Positions 1-6,805 of a DNA stretch of 12,899 nt are shown here, one piece after another. How positions within the stretch are numbered: position 1 is the stretch's first letter; each line of letters begins with the position of its first letter. The DNA comes from Candidatus Sungiibacteriota bacterium. GTDB taxonomy: Bacteria > Patescibacteriota > Minisyncoccia > Sungbacterales > JACQCQ01. Below the pieces are notes generated by a model, which was not told the DNA's origin, ran no database searches, and worked only from the letters and a program-made list of their open reading frames with translations. The translations under genes were made by a program, and so were the position numbers. The stretch lies in assembly GCA_016181565.1 (NCBI GenBank), contig JACOZA010000073.1, forward strand, positions 1-12,899. Reading direction: 5' to 3'.

Positions 1-227
1 ATCATCACCTCCCGGCGCAAATCGCCCTCAATCTTATAGTTCTTCTCCAAAATCTCGCGGAGTCTGTTAATTTCGTCCTGCGTCAGCTGATCGGCGTGTT
101 TATCGGGATTCACTCCCGCGCTCGCCACAATTCTTTGCGCTGAACTCGGCCCCACGCCGAAGATATATGTCAGCGCAATCTCAACGCGCTTTTTATCGGG
201 TATGGAGATGCCTGCAATACGAGCCAT
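1..227 (-). CDS. rpsM: 30S ribosomal protein S13 (5' part, cut by the window edge)
   Basis: The first 75 codons of ribosomal protein S13 of the small-subunit head, which contacts tRNA and helps bridge the subunits. The translation begins MARIAGISIPDKKRVEIALT and continues with YIFGVGPSSAQRIV, the helix-two-turn-helix region typical of the S13 N-terminus, then a conserved ending IEGDLRREVM at the window edge. The ATG at 225-227 gives the canonical MARIAGI start. No Shine-Dalgarno sequence is visible in front of it. It is third in the order infA, rpmJ, rpsM, the usual bacterial arrangement, but 219 nt of palindrome-rich spacer separate it from rpmJ, where tight spacing is normal. The C-terminal tail lies outside the window. 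Confidence 0.97.
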   Translation of the reverse strand, partial: MARIAGISIPDKKRVEIALTYIFGVGPSSAQRIVASAGVNPDKHADQLTQDEINRLREILEKNYKIEGDLRREVM

Positions 228-240
228 GCCAATGATGTCT

Positions 241-271
241 AAATTTGCGAAGCCCAAGCTGAAGCAAATTT
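241..271. repeat. Stem-loop just upstream of rpsM
   Basis: AAATTTGC (241-248) pairs with GCAAATTT (264-271) around a 15-nt loop. It lies 14 nt upstream of the rpsM start codon, so it would sit at or next to the ribosome loading site of the transcript. A regulatory role is inference. Confidence 0.55.
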
Positions 272-287
272 AGCTACAGCCTTGAGC

Positions 288-388
288 ACCCGCCCAAGTT
301 TTTGGGGTGAATTTCCAGTATTTAATCTGCGGCTTCTTATTCCGTACTGCATAGGTTTTTCGTGATTATCCCAAAAATTTGGGCGGGT
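288..388. repeat. Long inverted repeat between rpmJ and rpsM
   Basis: A 19-nt arm at 288-306 (begins ACCCGCCCAAG) matches the reverse complement of 370-388 with one mismatch, enclosing 63 nt. I see no open reading frame of interest inside. It could be a long hairpin in the ribosomal-protein transcript or a small palindromic element inserted in the operon. Confidence 0.6.
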
Positions 389-401
389 AAAGGTTTTGTT
401 A

Positions 402-436
402 CTGGATTGTCTTCGCTTGATAGCTCGACAATCCAG
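402..436. repeat. Stem-loop after rpmJ
   Basis: CTGGATTGTC (402-411) pairs perfectly with GACAATCCAG (427-436) over a 15-nt loop, beginning 11 nt beyond the rpmJ stop codon. No T-run follows on the minus strand, so this is more likely a processing or stability element, or an attenuator, than a classical terminator. Confidence 0.55.
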
Positions 437-446
437 ACAAAGCCCT

Positions 447-560
447 TTAACCTTGCCGCTGCTTATGCTTGGGGTTCGTACAGACAACAAACACCCGACC
501 TTTGCGTCGGATTGTCTTACACTTGCTGCAGATTTTTTTAACCGAGGCACGGACTTTCAT
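447..560 (-). CDS. rpmJ: 50S ribosomal protein L36
   Basis: A complete 37-residue L36, a zinc-binding protein of the large subunit. It starts MKVRASVKKICSKCKTIRR and ends in the diagnostic NPKHKQRQG. The zinc ligands are present as C11, C14, C27 and H32, so this is the zinc-binding (C+) form. The length is exactly that of the family, which makes the gene easy to miss with length cut-offs. It sits between infA and rpsM as in most bacteria. No Shine-Dalgarno motif is visible upstream of the ATG at 558-560. The identification is essentially certain from the near-consensus sequence. Confidence 0.97.
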   Translation of the reverse strand: MKVRASVKKICSKCKTIRRKGRVFVVCTNPKHKQRQG

Positions 561-596
561 GCAACTTTTGTCGAAGTTATCGAGGATAGAATAGAC

Positions 597-617
597 GCGA
601 AGCGTATTTTGCTTCGC
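597..617. repeat. Stem-loop between infA and rpmJ
   Basis: GCGAAGC (597-603) and GCTTCGC (611-617) form a 7-bp stem with a 7-nt loop. It lies in the 136-nt infA-rpmJ spacer and could modulate expression or processing of the ribosomal transcript. Confidence 0.45.
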
Positions 618-696
618 CAATTGCTCCGTCGGCGAGGTTTACGAGCGATGAGAGGTTCTCCACCAGTCGGCGGATCCAAAATTTAGGCAAGGCCCT

Positions 697-912
697 TTAT
701 TTGAGTCTAAGAACAATGCGTCCCTTCGTGAGATCATACGGCGAAAACTCCACCCGCACCCGGTCCCCCGGCAGCACGCGGATATGATGCACGCGCAACC
801 TCCCGCCTAAATGAGCAAGGATTTCTTGCCCCTCGTCAAGAATCACTCGGAACAATGTCGAGGGAAGCGCCTCTGTTACCACGCCTTCTTTAAGAATCTT
901 TTCTCCCGCCAT
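697..912 (-). CDS. infA: Translation initiation factor IF-1
   Basis: A 71-residue single OB-fold (S1-like) protein that binds the ribosomal A site during initiation. The sequence starts MAGEKILKEGVVTEALPST and carries the typical elements: FRVILDEGQEILAHLGGRLR, IRVLPGDRVRVEFSPYDLTK and the ending GRIVLRL. The length matches the family (about 72). It is the first gene of the infA-rpmJ-rpsM run and has its own promoter-like sequence at 945-973, so it probably starts this transcription unit. The ATG at 910-912 gives a standard N-terminus. Confidence 0.97.
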   Translation of the reverse strand: MAGEKILKEGVVTEALPSTLFRVILDEGQEILAHLGGRLRVHHIRVLPGDRVRVEFSPYDLTKGRIVLRLK

Positions 913-944
913 TCGCTAGCCTGAAACTAAAAAGCAATAGCGCT

Positions 945-973
945 ATGGTAGCAGAGAGCTTATGGTACGTCAA
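945..973 (-). promoter_or_regulatory. Promoter for infA-rpmJ-rpsM
   Basis: On the minus strand a -35 box TTGACG (968-973) and a -10 box TACCAT (945-950) are separated by exactly 17 nt. The -10 ends 32 nt before the infA ATG. The spacing and a nearly perfect -35 support a sigma-70-type promoter; the -10 is only 4 of 6. Confidence 0.65.
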
Positions 974-1061
974 CCCTTTCGTAATGGTTCAATGGCTTGG
1001 CACCACCCCGAAGTAGAGAATGGCGCTATATGGCATATTCGAAAAACTCTCATCTGCTCAA

Positions 1062-2561
1062 TTATGAGGCGGGAAACGGCTCAATGCTGATGCGAATCTT
1101 TTCCGGATCGCTCGGAGCTTTCCATAACCACACGGGAAAAATCTTCATCTTAAATGCTTCCACCCCGGGGAACTTTTTCAATGCTTCTGTAATTTCGTCC
1201 GAGTTTTTACTGGTGATTTCCCGCCGGATCACTTCGGCGTCGAGTCTTGCCCCCAGCGCGACGCTCCCCCCCAGCACATACGAGAGCTGCCTCTTCGCCA
1301 CGTCTAATGCCACCGCTGACCGCTCAAACGAACTTTTCGCCGGGATAAATACGCGCGGCGTCGTAGTTGAAAAAATAGCCGCCATCAGATCGCCCTCGTC
1401 CGCTTCGCGAAACATCATCGCTGAAACTTTCCCAGAAACTTTAACACTAAACTTCTCCCCGGGCGTTTTGGGAGCAGGCGCGTCAACGTTTGTAATAGCA
1501 ATCTCTCGCGCTCCGTCAACCACCCGGAAATTCTGCGGGACTTTCGTCTTTAAGCTTTCACGAAGGGCAGCAAACATCTCTGCTGTCGCGCTCTCTGTGG
1601 CTTTTTTGATGTCTGCGTCTGTCGCCACTACCGCTTCACCCTCGAAACCGCCGCGAAAAGCCTCGGCTGACTGCGCCGGGAATCCTTTGAGTTTAGGCGT
1701 ACCTTGAAAGCCGGGGATGATAAAAGCTGACGGTCCGACATTGTAGGATGCTCCGGGCTCCGCAGCCACGACCGAGGCAGCAATCGTACTTGGGGTAATA
1801 ACTCCGTTCTCGATTTTTGCTCCCGGGATAGTTACCCCTTTCTCTAACCTGAAGATCTTGCCATCTTTCGTTGCAAATCTTGTATTCACCACCAACACCT
1901 GCGGCTGGGAACTGTACGAGTTGGAAATCACAATCGAGCCCCTCGCGCGTTGACTAACGAACTGTTTTCCAGTTGCCGTGCCTTCAAATCCCTTGGTTTC
2001 AGAAAACTCTATCAACTCGCCCGGCAAGACACCGCGCGCCGGATCAATCGCTGGAGCATCGGGCAAGACACGAAGCGAGAGCGGCGGCAACGTCATCGTT
2101 TCCGTAACGGGACGAATGTTGATAAGCACGCGAGCAAACACCGTGGAAAGCAAAACTGCCGCCGCAATTAACCCCCCGGCAATCCCTCCTCCCCAAACCC
2201 AAACGCGTTGGGGAGCGGCGCGCCCGCCGGGGCGCCATGATCGAACAGTAAATTTGGCCTCTTCTGACGCAGGCTCCGCCGCGGGCGTTGGCGGGCGTTT
2301 CATAAAAAAATCCGCCACTGACTGATCAATTTGATTAATTTCGCGCTTCTCCGGCCGGCTCGGCAACGGCGGCGGGACTCCCTTGGGAGCTGTGGTCGGC
2401 AAGGGCGCTTCCGGCTTGGGTGTAAATTTTTTTAATACCGGCGGCGATTGACGGGGAACAGCATTCCGAGATCGGGGCGGAATAATATCAGACACCCGCC
2501 GGCTGCCCGGTGTTTTGGAAGTCGCGCCTGAAGAAGTATTATTCTCGGATAGATTCGCCAT
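1062..2561 (-). CDS. Single-span membrane protein with baseplate-J-like extracytoplasmic region
   Basis: 499 residues. Residues 1-118 are a proline- and serine-rich, basic, probably disordered cytoplasmic tail. Residues 120-143 are one hydrophobic helix (WVWGGGIAGGLIAAAVLLST at its core). The rest is a beta-rich extracytoplasmic part. The stretch from about 205 to 290, with RGSIVISNSYSSQPQ, TRFATKDGKIFRLEKGVTIP and AEPGASYNVGPS, resembles the baseplate J/gp47-like region common in hypothetical membrane proteins of Candidate Phyla Radiation genomes. It starts 42 nt after the PilM-like gene, so the two are probably cotranscribed. In type IV pili a bitopic protein (PilN) docks on PilM through its cytoplasmic tail. 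By analogy the tail here could contact the upstream gene product; that is inference. No Shine-Dalgarno is evident. Confidence 0.75.
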   Translation of the reverse strand: MANLSENNTSSGATSKTPGSRRVSDIIPPRSRNAVPRQSPPVLKKFTPKPEAPLPTTAPKGVPPPLPSRPEKREINQIDQSVADFFMKRPPTPAAEPASEEAKFTVRSWRPGGRAAPQRVWVWGGGIAGGLIAAAVLLSTVFARVLINIRPVTETMTLPPLSLRVLPDAPAIDPARGVLPGELIEFSETKGFEGTATGKQFVSQRARGSIVISNSYSSQPQVLVVNTRFATKDGKIFRLEKGVTIPGAKIENGVITPSTIAASVVAAEPGASYNVGPSAFIIPGFQGTPKLKGFPAQSAEAFRGGFEGEAVVATDADIKKATESATAEMFAALRESLKTKVPQNFRVVDGAREIAITNVDAPAPKTPGEKFSVKVSGKVSAMMFREADEGDLMAAIFSTTTPRVFIPAKSSFERSAVALDVAKRQLSYVLGGSVALGARLDAEVIRREITSKNSDEITEALKKFPGVEAFKMKIFPVWLWKAPSDPEKIRISIEPFPAS

Positions 2562-2603
2562 TATTAGTAGAGAAGGGTGTTATTTAGAATCGAATAAGTA
2601 AAA

Positions 2604-3785
2604 TTAGTTCATGCGGTAACGTTCTTTCTGTATCATACGAGAAACGAGCGAAAAAAGCACTGCGGTTCCCGTTTCCTGAGCCGGCCAGCTTTGAAAAAGC
2701 GGCTTTTCCTTATCCCGGGGGAGTAAGAATGAGACGCTCGCGGCACGGCCAGCTGAAAAACCTTCAAACCATTCACTGTCCGAAAGCCCCGTCACCACTG
2801 CCGGGAGAAATGAACCTCCTCCCGCAAGATAAATTCCCGCCGGAATGATTTTGATTTCCGCTCGAGCCTCCAAGAGCGCTCCCCATTCGTGCTTCCAAAA
2901 CTCTACGACCAGCGCCGCTGCTCGAGCAACACGTTGGGAACTCGGATCGCCAAGCTCGCCGCGCGACCACTGGCGCTTCAACACCTCGGCATCTTCAAAT
3001 GAAATCTGGAATTCCTTAGCCATGGCTCGCGTAATGTCATTGGCTCCGAAAGGCATCGTCCAAAGATCGTCGACTGTCCCGTTCTCAAAAAGCATAAGCG
3101 TCGAATCCTCGGCGCCGATGTCGATCACGATCCCGCCAATATGACCGCCGAGACACAGAATCACGAAATCCCGCAAAAGAATCGCTTCCGGATAGGACTG
3201 AATGCGCAAGCGGGGAAACTTCGAGGTCCACAGTCTAAGGGCCTCGGCAAACTGCTCCGGCCAGGCGCTGATAAGAGCAGTAATGGTTAATTCCTTGCCC
3301 TTGGCTTCTATATCGCCGAGAACCGTATACCCGTCGAGAGTGAAACGCTCCAGTTCGGGCGGCAGCAACTGGTAAGTTTGCTGCGGCGCGCCTTCAGGGA
3401 AAAGGACTTCTTCTGCTTCGGATTCAAGTTTTCTCGACAGTTCCGCTAATTCTTCCGGCGTCACCAGTGTTTCTGGATGCGGCCTGGCAAAATGGAAGTC
3501 ACGCACTTCAAGAAGCAGATTGCCGTTCGGCAATGAGAGATGCACCTCTCTCACGCGTTTTCCCGTTTGCTCCGGAATGGCTTCGAGGACCGTCTCGATA
3601 ACGTCCAGCGCCTTCAAGAAGCTGTCGAGTTTGTCTCCAGTGGTCTTTAGGGGTATTTTTTGATACGCGAGATATGCGAGTATCTGCGTTTTAGAATTGT
3701 ACTCGTACGCTAAAACTTTTACCGAACTTCGGCTAATATCACAAGCCACAATCACCGGCGCGAATGAGCGGAAAAAAGAAAACAT
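2604..3785 (-). CDS. PilM/FtsA-like actin-fold ATPase
   Basis: Cytoplasmic ATPase of the FtsA/PilM branch of the actin/Hsp70 fold. Numbered from the chosen start: phosphate-1 loop VACDISRSSVKVLAY near residue 16; an SHS2/1C-like insert from about 75 to 190; phosphate-2 loop GGIVIDIGAEDSTLMLF near 222; the helix PFGANDITRAMAKEFQISFE near 246; adenosine-loop GIYLAGGGSFLP near 322. I place the start at the ATG at 3783-3785 because MFSFFRSFAP directly before the first strand is how PilM proteins begin. An in-frame ATG at 3821 would add 12 residues, but a TATACT -10-like box at 3802-3807 falls inside that extension. The downstream membrane partner suggests a pilus or envelope platform. FtsA itself is less likely, since no ftsZ is nearby and no FtsA-type C-terminal amphipathic helix is obvious. 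Confidence 0.82.
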   Translation of the reverse strand: MFSFFRSFAPVIVACDISRSSVKVLAYEYNSKTQILAYLAYQKIPLKTTGDKLDSFLKALDVIETVLEAIPEQTGKRVREVHLSLPNGNLLLEVRDFHFARPHPETLVTPEELAELSRKLESEAEEVLFPEGAPQQTYQLLPPELERFTLDGYTVLGDIEAKGKELTITALISAWPEQFAEALRLWTSKFPRLRIQSYPEAILLRDFVILCLGGHIGGIVIDIGAEDSTLMLFENGTVDDLWTMPFGANDITRAMAKEFQISFEDAEVLKRQWSRGELGDPSSQRVARAAALVVEFWKHEWGALLEARAEIKIIPAGIYLAGGGSFLPAVVTGLSDSEWFEGFSAGRAASVSFLLPRDKEKPLFQSWPAQETGTAVLFSLVSRMIQKERYRMN

Positions 3786-3822
3786 ACCAAAATCTTTTTT
3801 AAGTATACCGCCTGTCCTCATT

Positions 3823-3902
3823 TCAAGCGAGAAAGTGAAGCTCCACGGCCTTCCGGCCGTGGCATCTTGCTTTTTCGCCCTCGGCGAAACTCAAGCGAGA
3901 TG
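3823..3902. repeat. Hairpin pair bounded by 10-bp direct repeats
   Basis: Two adjacent stem-loops. The first, 3843-3862, is CCACGGCC, loop TTCC, GGCCGTGG (8 bp). The second, 3863-3902, is nested: CATCTTGC/GCGAGATG outside (8 pairs, one G-T) and TTTCGCC/GGCGAAA inside (3873-3879 and 3883-3889). The decamer TCAAGCGAGA occurs at 3823-3832 and again at 3891-3900. The block lies upstream of the PilM-like gene and downstream of the small exported-protein gene. Confidence 0.65.
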
Positions 3903-3951
3903 CAGCGGAACCCGCCAAAGCATAATATCCTTCAACTCCGCAGAGGATGAA

Positions 3952-4006
3952 CCGCCGTTTGTGCATTCATCCACGGGCTTCCGCCCGTGGCTTCCTGCGA
4001 CGGCGG
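3952..4006. repeat. Nested palindrome, second copy of the CCACGG hairpin
   Basis: The inner hairpin at 3971-3990 is CCACGGGC, loop TTCC, GCCCGTGG. It matches the hairpin at 3843-3862 except that the seventh base pair is G-C instead of C-G, with both partners changed. An outer stem CCGCCGT (3952-3958) and ACGGCGG (4000-4006) encloses it. Confidence 0.65.
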
Positions 4007-4015
4007 GTAACTAAA

Positions 4016-4045
4016 CGCCCCCAGCGGTGAAACCCGCTGGGGGCG
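4016..4045 (-). terminator. Probable rho-independent terminator after the alaS operon
   Basis: A 12-bp GC-rich stem, CGCCCCCAGCGG (4016-4027) with CCGCTGGGGGCG (4034-4045), loop of 6. Read on the minus strand it is followed by TTTAGTT, a short U-rich tail, 30 nt beyond the stop codon of the preceding gene. The tail is weak, so termination may be partial. Confidence 0.6.
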
Positions 4046-4075
4046 GCGGTGAGTTTGCGCCCTAGGCGCTTCTCC

Positions 4076-4669
4076 TCACGCATCAAGGCATTCCTGGCCG
4101 ATGCAGGGAGAAGGTTTAGACGGTTCGGGGATCTTGAGGAGCTGATTGAGCCTCTCATCAATAAAACGGAGGGCAGCCGCTTTAGCGCGAGGCAGGAGTT
4201 CGAAAATGTCAAAACTCGGCGCCAAGACTTCCGCAACGGGCAAAGACGTTTCTTCAACTTTCTGGAGCACGCCCCCGTAACGCACGAAAGTCTCCAGCTG
4301 GGATATTTCTCCCCCATAGACTGCCATCCCGTCGAAGAAAGTGACCTCCCGAAAACGCGTCGCAAGAATCACCAAGGAAGGCAGAACCGCTGGGGTGATG
4401 AGAAATGCAATGGCCGTCTGCCCTCGTACGCCAAGTTCCGCTGGAGAAGGATCGTCCCTGTGTTCAGCAGTTACTATAAGAACCGAGCGTGGGGGCATCT
4501 TCATCTGCGGGTTTAGTATGAGTACGCTTCGGCTTTCATTGAGGACAACTGGCCAGTCTGCGAAGAGCTCGTCGGGCAAAGAATCAGCCGAGGCGCTTGC
4601 CGAAGATACGGCGAGGACGGTTACAATAAGCACCGCGACAAAAAATACGAGGATCAGCCGCGTGACCAT
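4076..4669 (-). CDS. Small exported protein of unknown function
   Basis: 197 residues, not recognised. Residues 1-29 look like a Sec signal sequence or membrane anchor: a basic start (MVTR), a hydrophobic run LILVFFVAVLIVTVLAV, then small residues SSASASA. The rest alternates hydrophobic strands and helices and ends with two cysteines at 189 and 194 (CIGQEC), which could form a disulfide outside the cell. It starts 33 nt after the alaS stop, so it is probably cotranscribed with alaS. It carries one of the few clear ribosome binding sites in the window, AAAGGAGG at 4675-4682, five nt before the ATG, which fixes the start. The coupling with alaS may be incidental. Confidence 0.75.
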   Translation of the reverse strand: MVTRLILVFFVAVLIVTVLAVSSASASADSLPDELFADWPVVLNESRSVLILNPQMKMPPRSVLIVTAEHRDDPSPAELGVRGQTAIAFLITPAVLPSLVILATRFREVTFFDGMAVYGGEISQLETFVRYGGVLQKVEETSLPVAEVLAPSFDIFELLPRAKAAALRFIDERLNQLLKIPEPSKPSPCIGQECLDA

Positions 4670-4674
4670 ACGCG

Positions 4675-4682
4675 CCTCCTTT
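4675..4682 (-). promoter_or_regulatory. Strong Shine-Dalgarno site
   Basis: AAAGGAGG on the minus strand, 5 nt before the ATG of the exported-protein gene. It stands out because most neighbouring genes lack a recognisable site. Confidence 0.85.
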
Positions 4683-4702
4683 CCCCATCCGGTATGGGTT
4701 AG

Positions 4703-6604
4703 CTACGAGGACAGAGCCGCGCGAATCCGGCGCACGCCCGCTGACGACGATTCCTCTTTCTCAATTTTAAAAGGGCCGATCTCGCCCGTATGCGCCACAT
4801 GCGGCCCGCCGCAGAGTTCCCTGGAAAATACCTCATCGGCATTGCCGACCGTGTAGACCTTCACTCGTTCGGGGTAGTGGCCTTTATAAAAGAAGAGTGC
4901 GCCCGACCGCTTGGCTTCGTCAAGCGGCATTTCTTCGAAGGCAACCGGAAAGTTTTTATCTATGGCGTAATTCACCCAATCTTCAATCTTCCGTATTTCA
5001 TCGGCGGTAAGCTTGCGGGGGAAAAGAAAATCGAACCGCGTCCGCTCGGCCGTGATATCAGACCCGCGCTGCTCGACAGAATCGCCGAGCACTTTATGAA
5101 GCGCGGCATTCAGAAGATGCGTCGCCGTATGCAATCGTGTAACGATTTTCAATTCCTCCTTGCTCCCAGCTTTCAATTCTCCGGTATCAAGTACCAACCC
5201 ATGTCCTCCGAATTTTTTTTCAATACCGGCGCGCGAGATTTCTTGGTGTTTTTCAAATTCTTTATCAAAAGCATTCCGCGTCAACGTTTCCGCCTTAGCC
5301 CCCGCCACATCCTTAATAATTTCATATGTGATCCCAAAGCTTTCGTACAGCTTGAAGGCGGTAACCGCATCGATCTTTTCTAGTCGCTTGATTTCCCTTA
5401 AACCGTCCCTAAACACCCGATTGAATCGATTAAATTCGTCAGTGAAAACTTCGTTTGCTAAATTAAGGTTCAATGGATAGATACCTTGATATACTTCGCT
5501 GATCTTTCTAAAAACAGCCTTGATATCTTCTGCTGCGCCCGTACTTAAAGTATCAGTCCCGGCGAAAGAACCGAAACTGCCAAGGTGCGCTTGAACAATC
5601 ATACGACGTAATAAGCGGCGAAGAATATACCCCTGATGCTTATTTGATGGTCTCACGCCGTCTGAAATGAGAAAAAAGGACGCACGGGCGTGATCAACGA
5701 TGATACACTTACGTCTTTGATCAGTATCCGCAGTAGGAAGAACCGATATAAGCGGCTTGAGAAGATCTATATTAAACATGTCGGGATCATTCCGCGAAGC
5801 CGCTGTGATTCGCTCAAGCCCGCCACCAAAATCCACATTTTGCTGTGCCAAATTTTCAAACGTGCCGTCTTCTTTTTTTATATACTCCATGAAAACGGAG
5901 TTTCCGATTTCCATGAAGTGCCCGCAATCACAATTGGGATGGCAGTATTTCCCGAATTTTTCATCATGCCGCGCATCGGTAAATTCAAAAAAGACCTCCG
6001 AGTCCGGACCGCCGGGTTCGTGTGGCGGCATCTGGGCTGGAGCCCCGGCGCGGCTCCACCAGTTTTTGGTGCTATAGTAAAAAATGCGGCCTCCCTGCAT
6101 GCCGAGTTCACTGGCATTCTTTTCGGTGATCAATTCAACGTCTTTCGCTTCGATTCCTTTTTCTTTAAAGAGCCGCTTCCAAATTTCAACCGATTCCATA
6201 TCACGCGGCACATTATTCTCTGGGTCGCCAGCAAATACCGTGACATAGAGCTTGTTGGGATCAAGTCCGATTTCTTCAGTTAGAAACTCAAAAAACCAGG
6301 GAAGCTGTTCTTGTTTGAAATAGTCACCCAATGACCAGTTCCCAAGCATTTCAAAAAATGTTGTATGGCGATTGTCCCCCACCTCATCGATATCTTCGGC
6401 ACGAAAGCTTTTTTGCGAATTGACCAAGCGTACGCCTTTGGGATGCTTTTCTCCCAAAAGATACTTGATCAACGGCTGCATCCCAGAACCAGTAAATAAT
6501 GTCGTAACATCCCCTTCCGGCACTAAAGAAGCCGATGGGATCAAGGTATGCCCGCGCTCCTCAAAAAATTTAAGAAAGCGTTTTCTTATCTCCGAAGACT
6601 CCAT
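4703..6604 (-). CDS. alaS: Alanyl-tRNA synthetase, short form without C-Ala domain
   Basis: Charges tRNA-Ala and clears mischarged seryl/glycyl-tRNA-Ala. The class II catalytic domain occupies about residues 1-270: SFRAEDIDEVGDNRHTTFFE (67-86) covers motif 2 and GGGLERITA (260-268) is motif 3. A tRNA-recognition helical region follows to about 470. The editing domain has both halves of the zinc site, HTATH at 492-496 and CGGPH at 598-602. The protein ends at 633 right after the editing domain (GVRRIRAALSS). Typical bacterial enzymes are about 870 residues and continue with a coiled coil and the DHHA1/C-Ala domain, absent here. The ORF ends in a normal stop before a well-formed next gene, so this is a shortened form and not visible decay; I recall similar lengths in Candidate Phyla Radiation genomes. 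The ATG at 6602-6604 lies against a large inverted repeat. Confidence 0.97.
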   Translation of the reverse strand: MESSEIRKRFLKFFEERGHTLIPSASLVPEGDVTTLFTGSGMQPLIKYLLGEKHPKGVRLVNSQKSFRAEDIDEVGDNRHTTFFEMLGNWSLGDYFKQEQLPWFFEFLTEEIGLDPNKLYVTVFAGDPENNVPRDMESVEIWKRLFKEKGIEAKDVELITEKNASELGMQGGRIFYYSTKNWWSRAGAPAQMPPHEPGGPDSEVFFEFTDARHDEKFGKYCHPNCDCGHFMEIGNSVFMEYIKKEDGTFENLAQQNVDFGGGLERITAASRNDPDMFNIDLLKPLISVLPTADTDQRRKCIIVDHARASFFLISDGVRPSNKHQGYILRRLLRRMIVQAHLGSFGSFAGTDTLSTGAAEDIKAVFRKISEVYQGIYPLNLNLANEVFTDEFNRFNRVFRDGLREIKRLEKIDAVTAFKLYESFGITYEIIKDVAGAKAETLTRNAFDKEFEKHQEISRAGIEKKFGGHGLVLDTGELKAGSKEELKIVTRLHTATHLLNAALHKVLGDSVEQRGSDITAERTRFDFLFPRKLTADEIRKIEDWVNYAIDKNFPVAFEEMPLDEAKRSGALFFYKGHYPERVKVYTVGNADEVFSRELCGGPHVAHTGEIGPFKIEKEESSSAGVRRIRAALSS

Positions 6605-6605
6605 A

Positions 6606-6683
6606 CCGGGTAGTAGAAATTAGACGGATGTTTTGCTTAGCAAAACATCAAATGCCGCGGGCAGTCTAATTTTAACTACCCGG
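6606..6683 (-). promoter_or_regulatory. alaS leader: three-way-junction inverted repeat
   Basis: Arms 6606-6625 and 6664-6683 pair over 20 positions (18 Watson-Crick, one G-T on the plus strand, one mismatch). They enclose two hairpins: GATGTTTTGC/GCAAAACATC (6627-6636 with 6640-6649) and TGCC/GGCA (653-6656 region: 6653-6656 with 6660-6663). The 3' arm in the transcript ends one base before the alaS ATG, so folding would occlude the initiation region. E. coli AlaRS is known to repress its own gene by binding a palindrome near the promoter; whether this one is an operator or an RNA element is inference. Confidence 0.65.
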
Positions 6684-6710
6684 CATACCACAATTGAATC
6701 AGATTTTCCG

Positions 6711-6716
6711 ATTTTA
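6711..6716 (-). promoter_or_regulatory. Possible -10 box for alaS
   Basis: TAAAAT on the minus strand, about 107 nt before the alaS ATG and directly after the upstream terminator. No convincing -35 box is found 17 nt upstream, so the call is weak. If right, the leader would contain the whole inverted repeat at 6606-6683. Confidence 0.3.
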
Positions 6717-6719
6717 TCC

Positions 6720-6753
6720 AAAAGAAGAGGCCCGGCGATGTTCGCGCGGGCCT
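6720..6753 (-). terminator. Rho-independent terminator of the ncRNA locus
   Basis: AGGCCCG (6728-6734) pairs with CGGGCCT (6747-6753), extended by GCGA/TCGC (6735-6738 with 6742-6745) past one bulged base. On the minus strand it is followed by CTTCTTTT. It closes the structured region 6754-7250 and separates it from alaS. Confidence 0.75.
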
Positions 6754-6783
6754 GTCCGTCGAGATCCGATGATCTCTGACGCG

Positions 6784-6805
6784 CCTCTCCGCCAGGGCGG
6801 AGAGG
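6784..6805. repeat. CTCCGCC/GGCGGAG palindrome, copy A
   Basis: CCTCTCCGC (6784-6792) pairs with GCGGAGAGG (6797-6805). The same core, TCCGCC facing GGCGGA, recurs at 12587-12622, 12728-12743 and in a degenerate form at 659-674. Confidence 0.6.

Noticed and set aside
239..550. 103-residue minus-strand ORF
   Set aside because: It overlaps rpmJ in another frame; the rpmJ frame is unmistakable and this one looks like no protein family.
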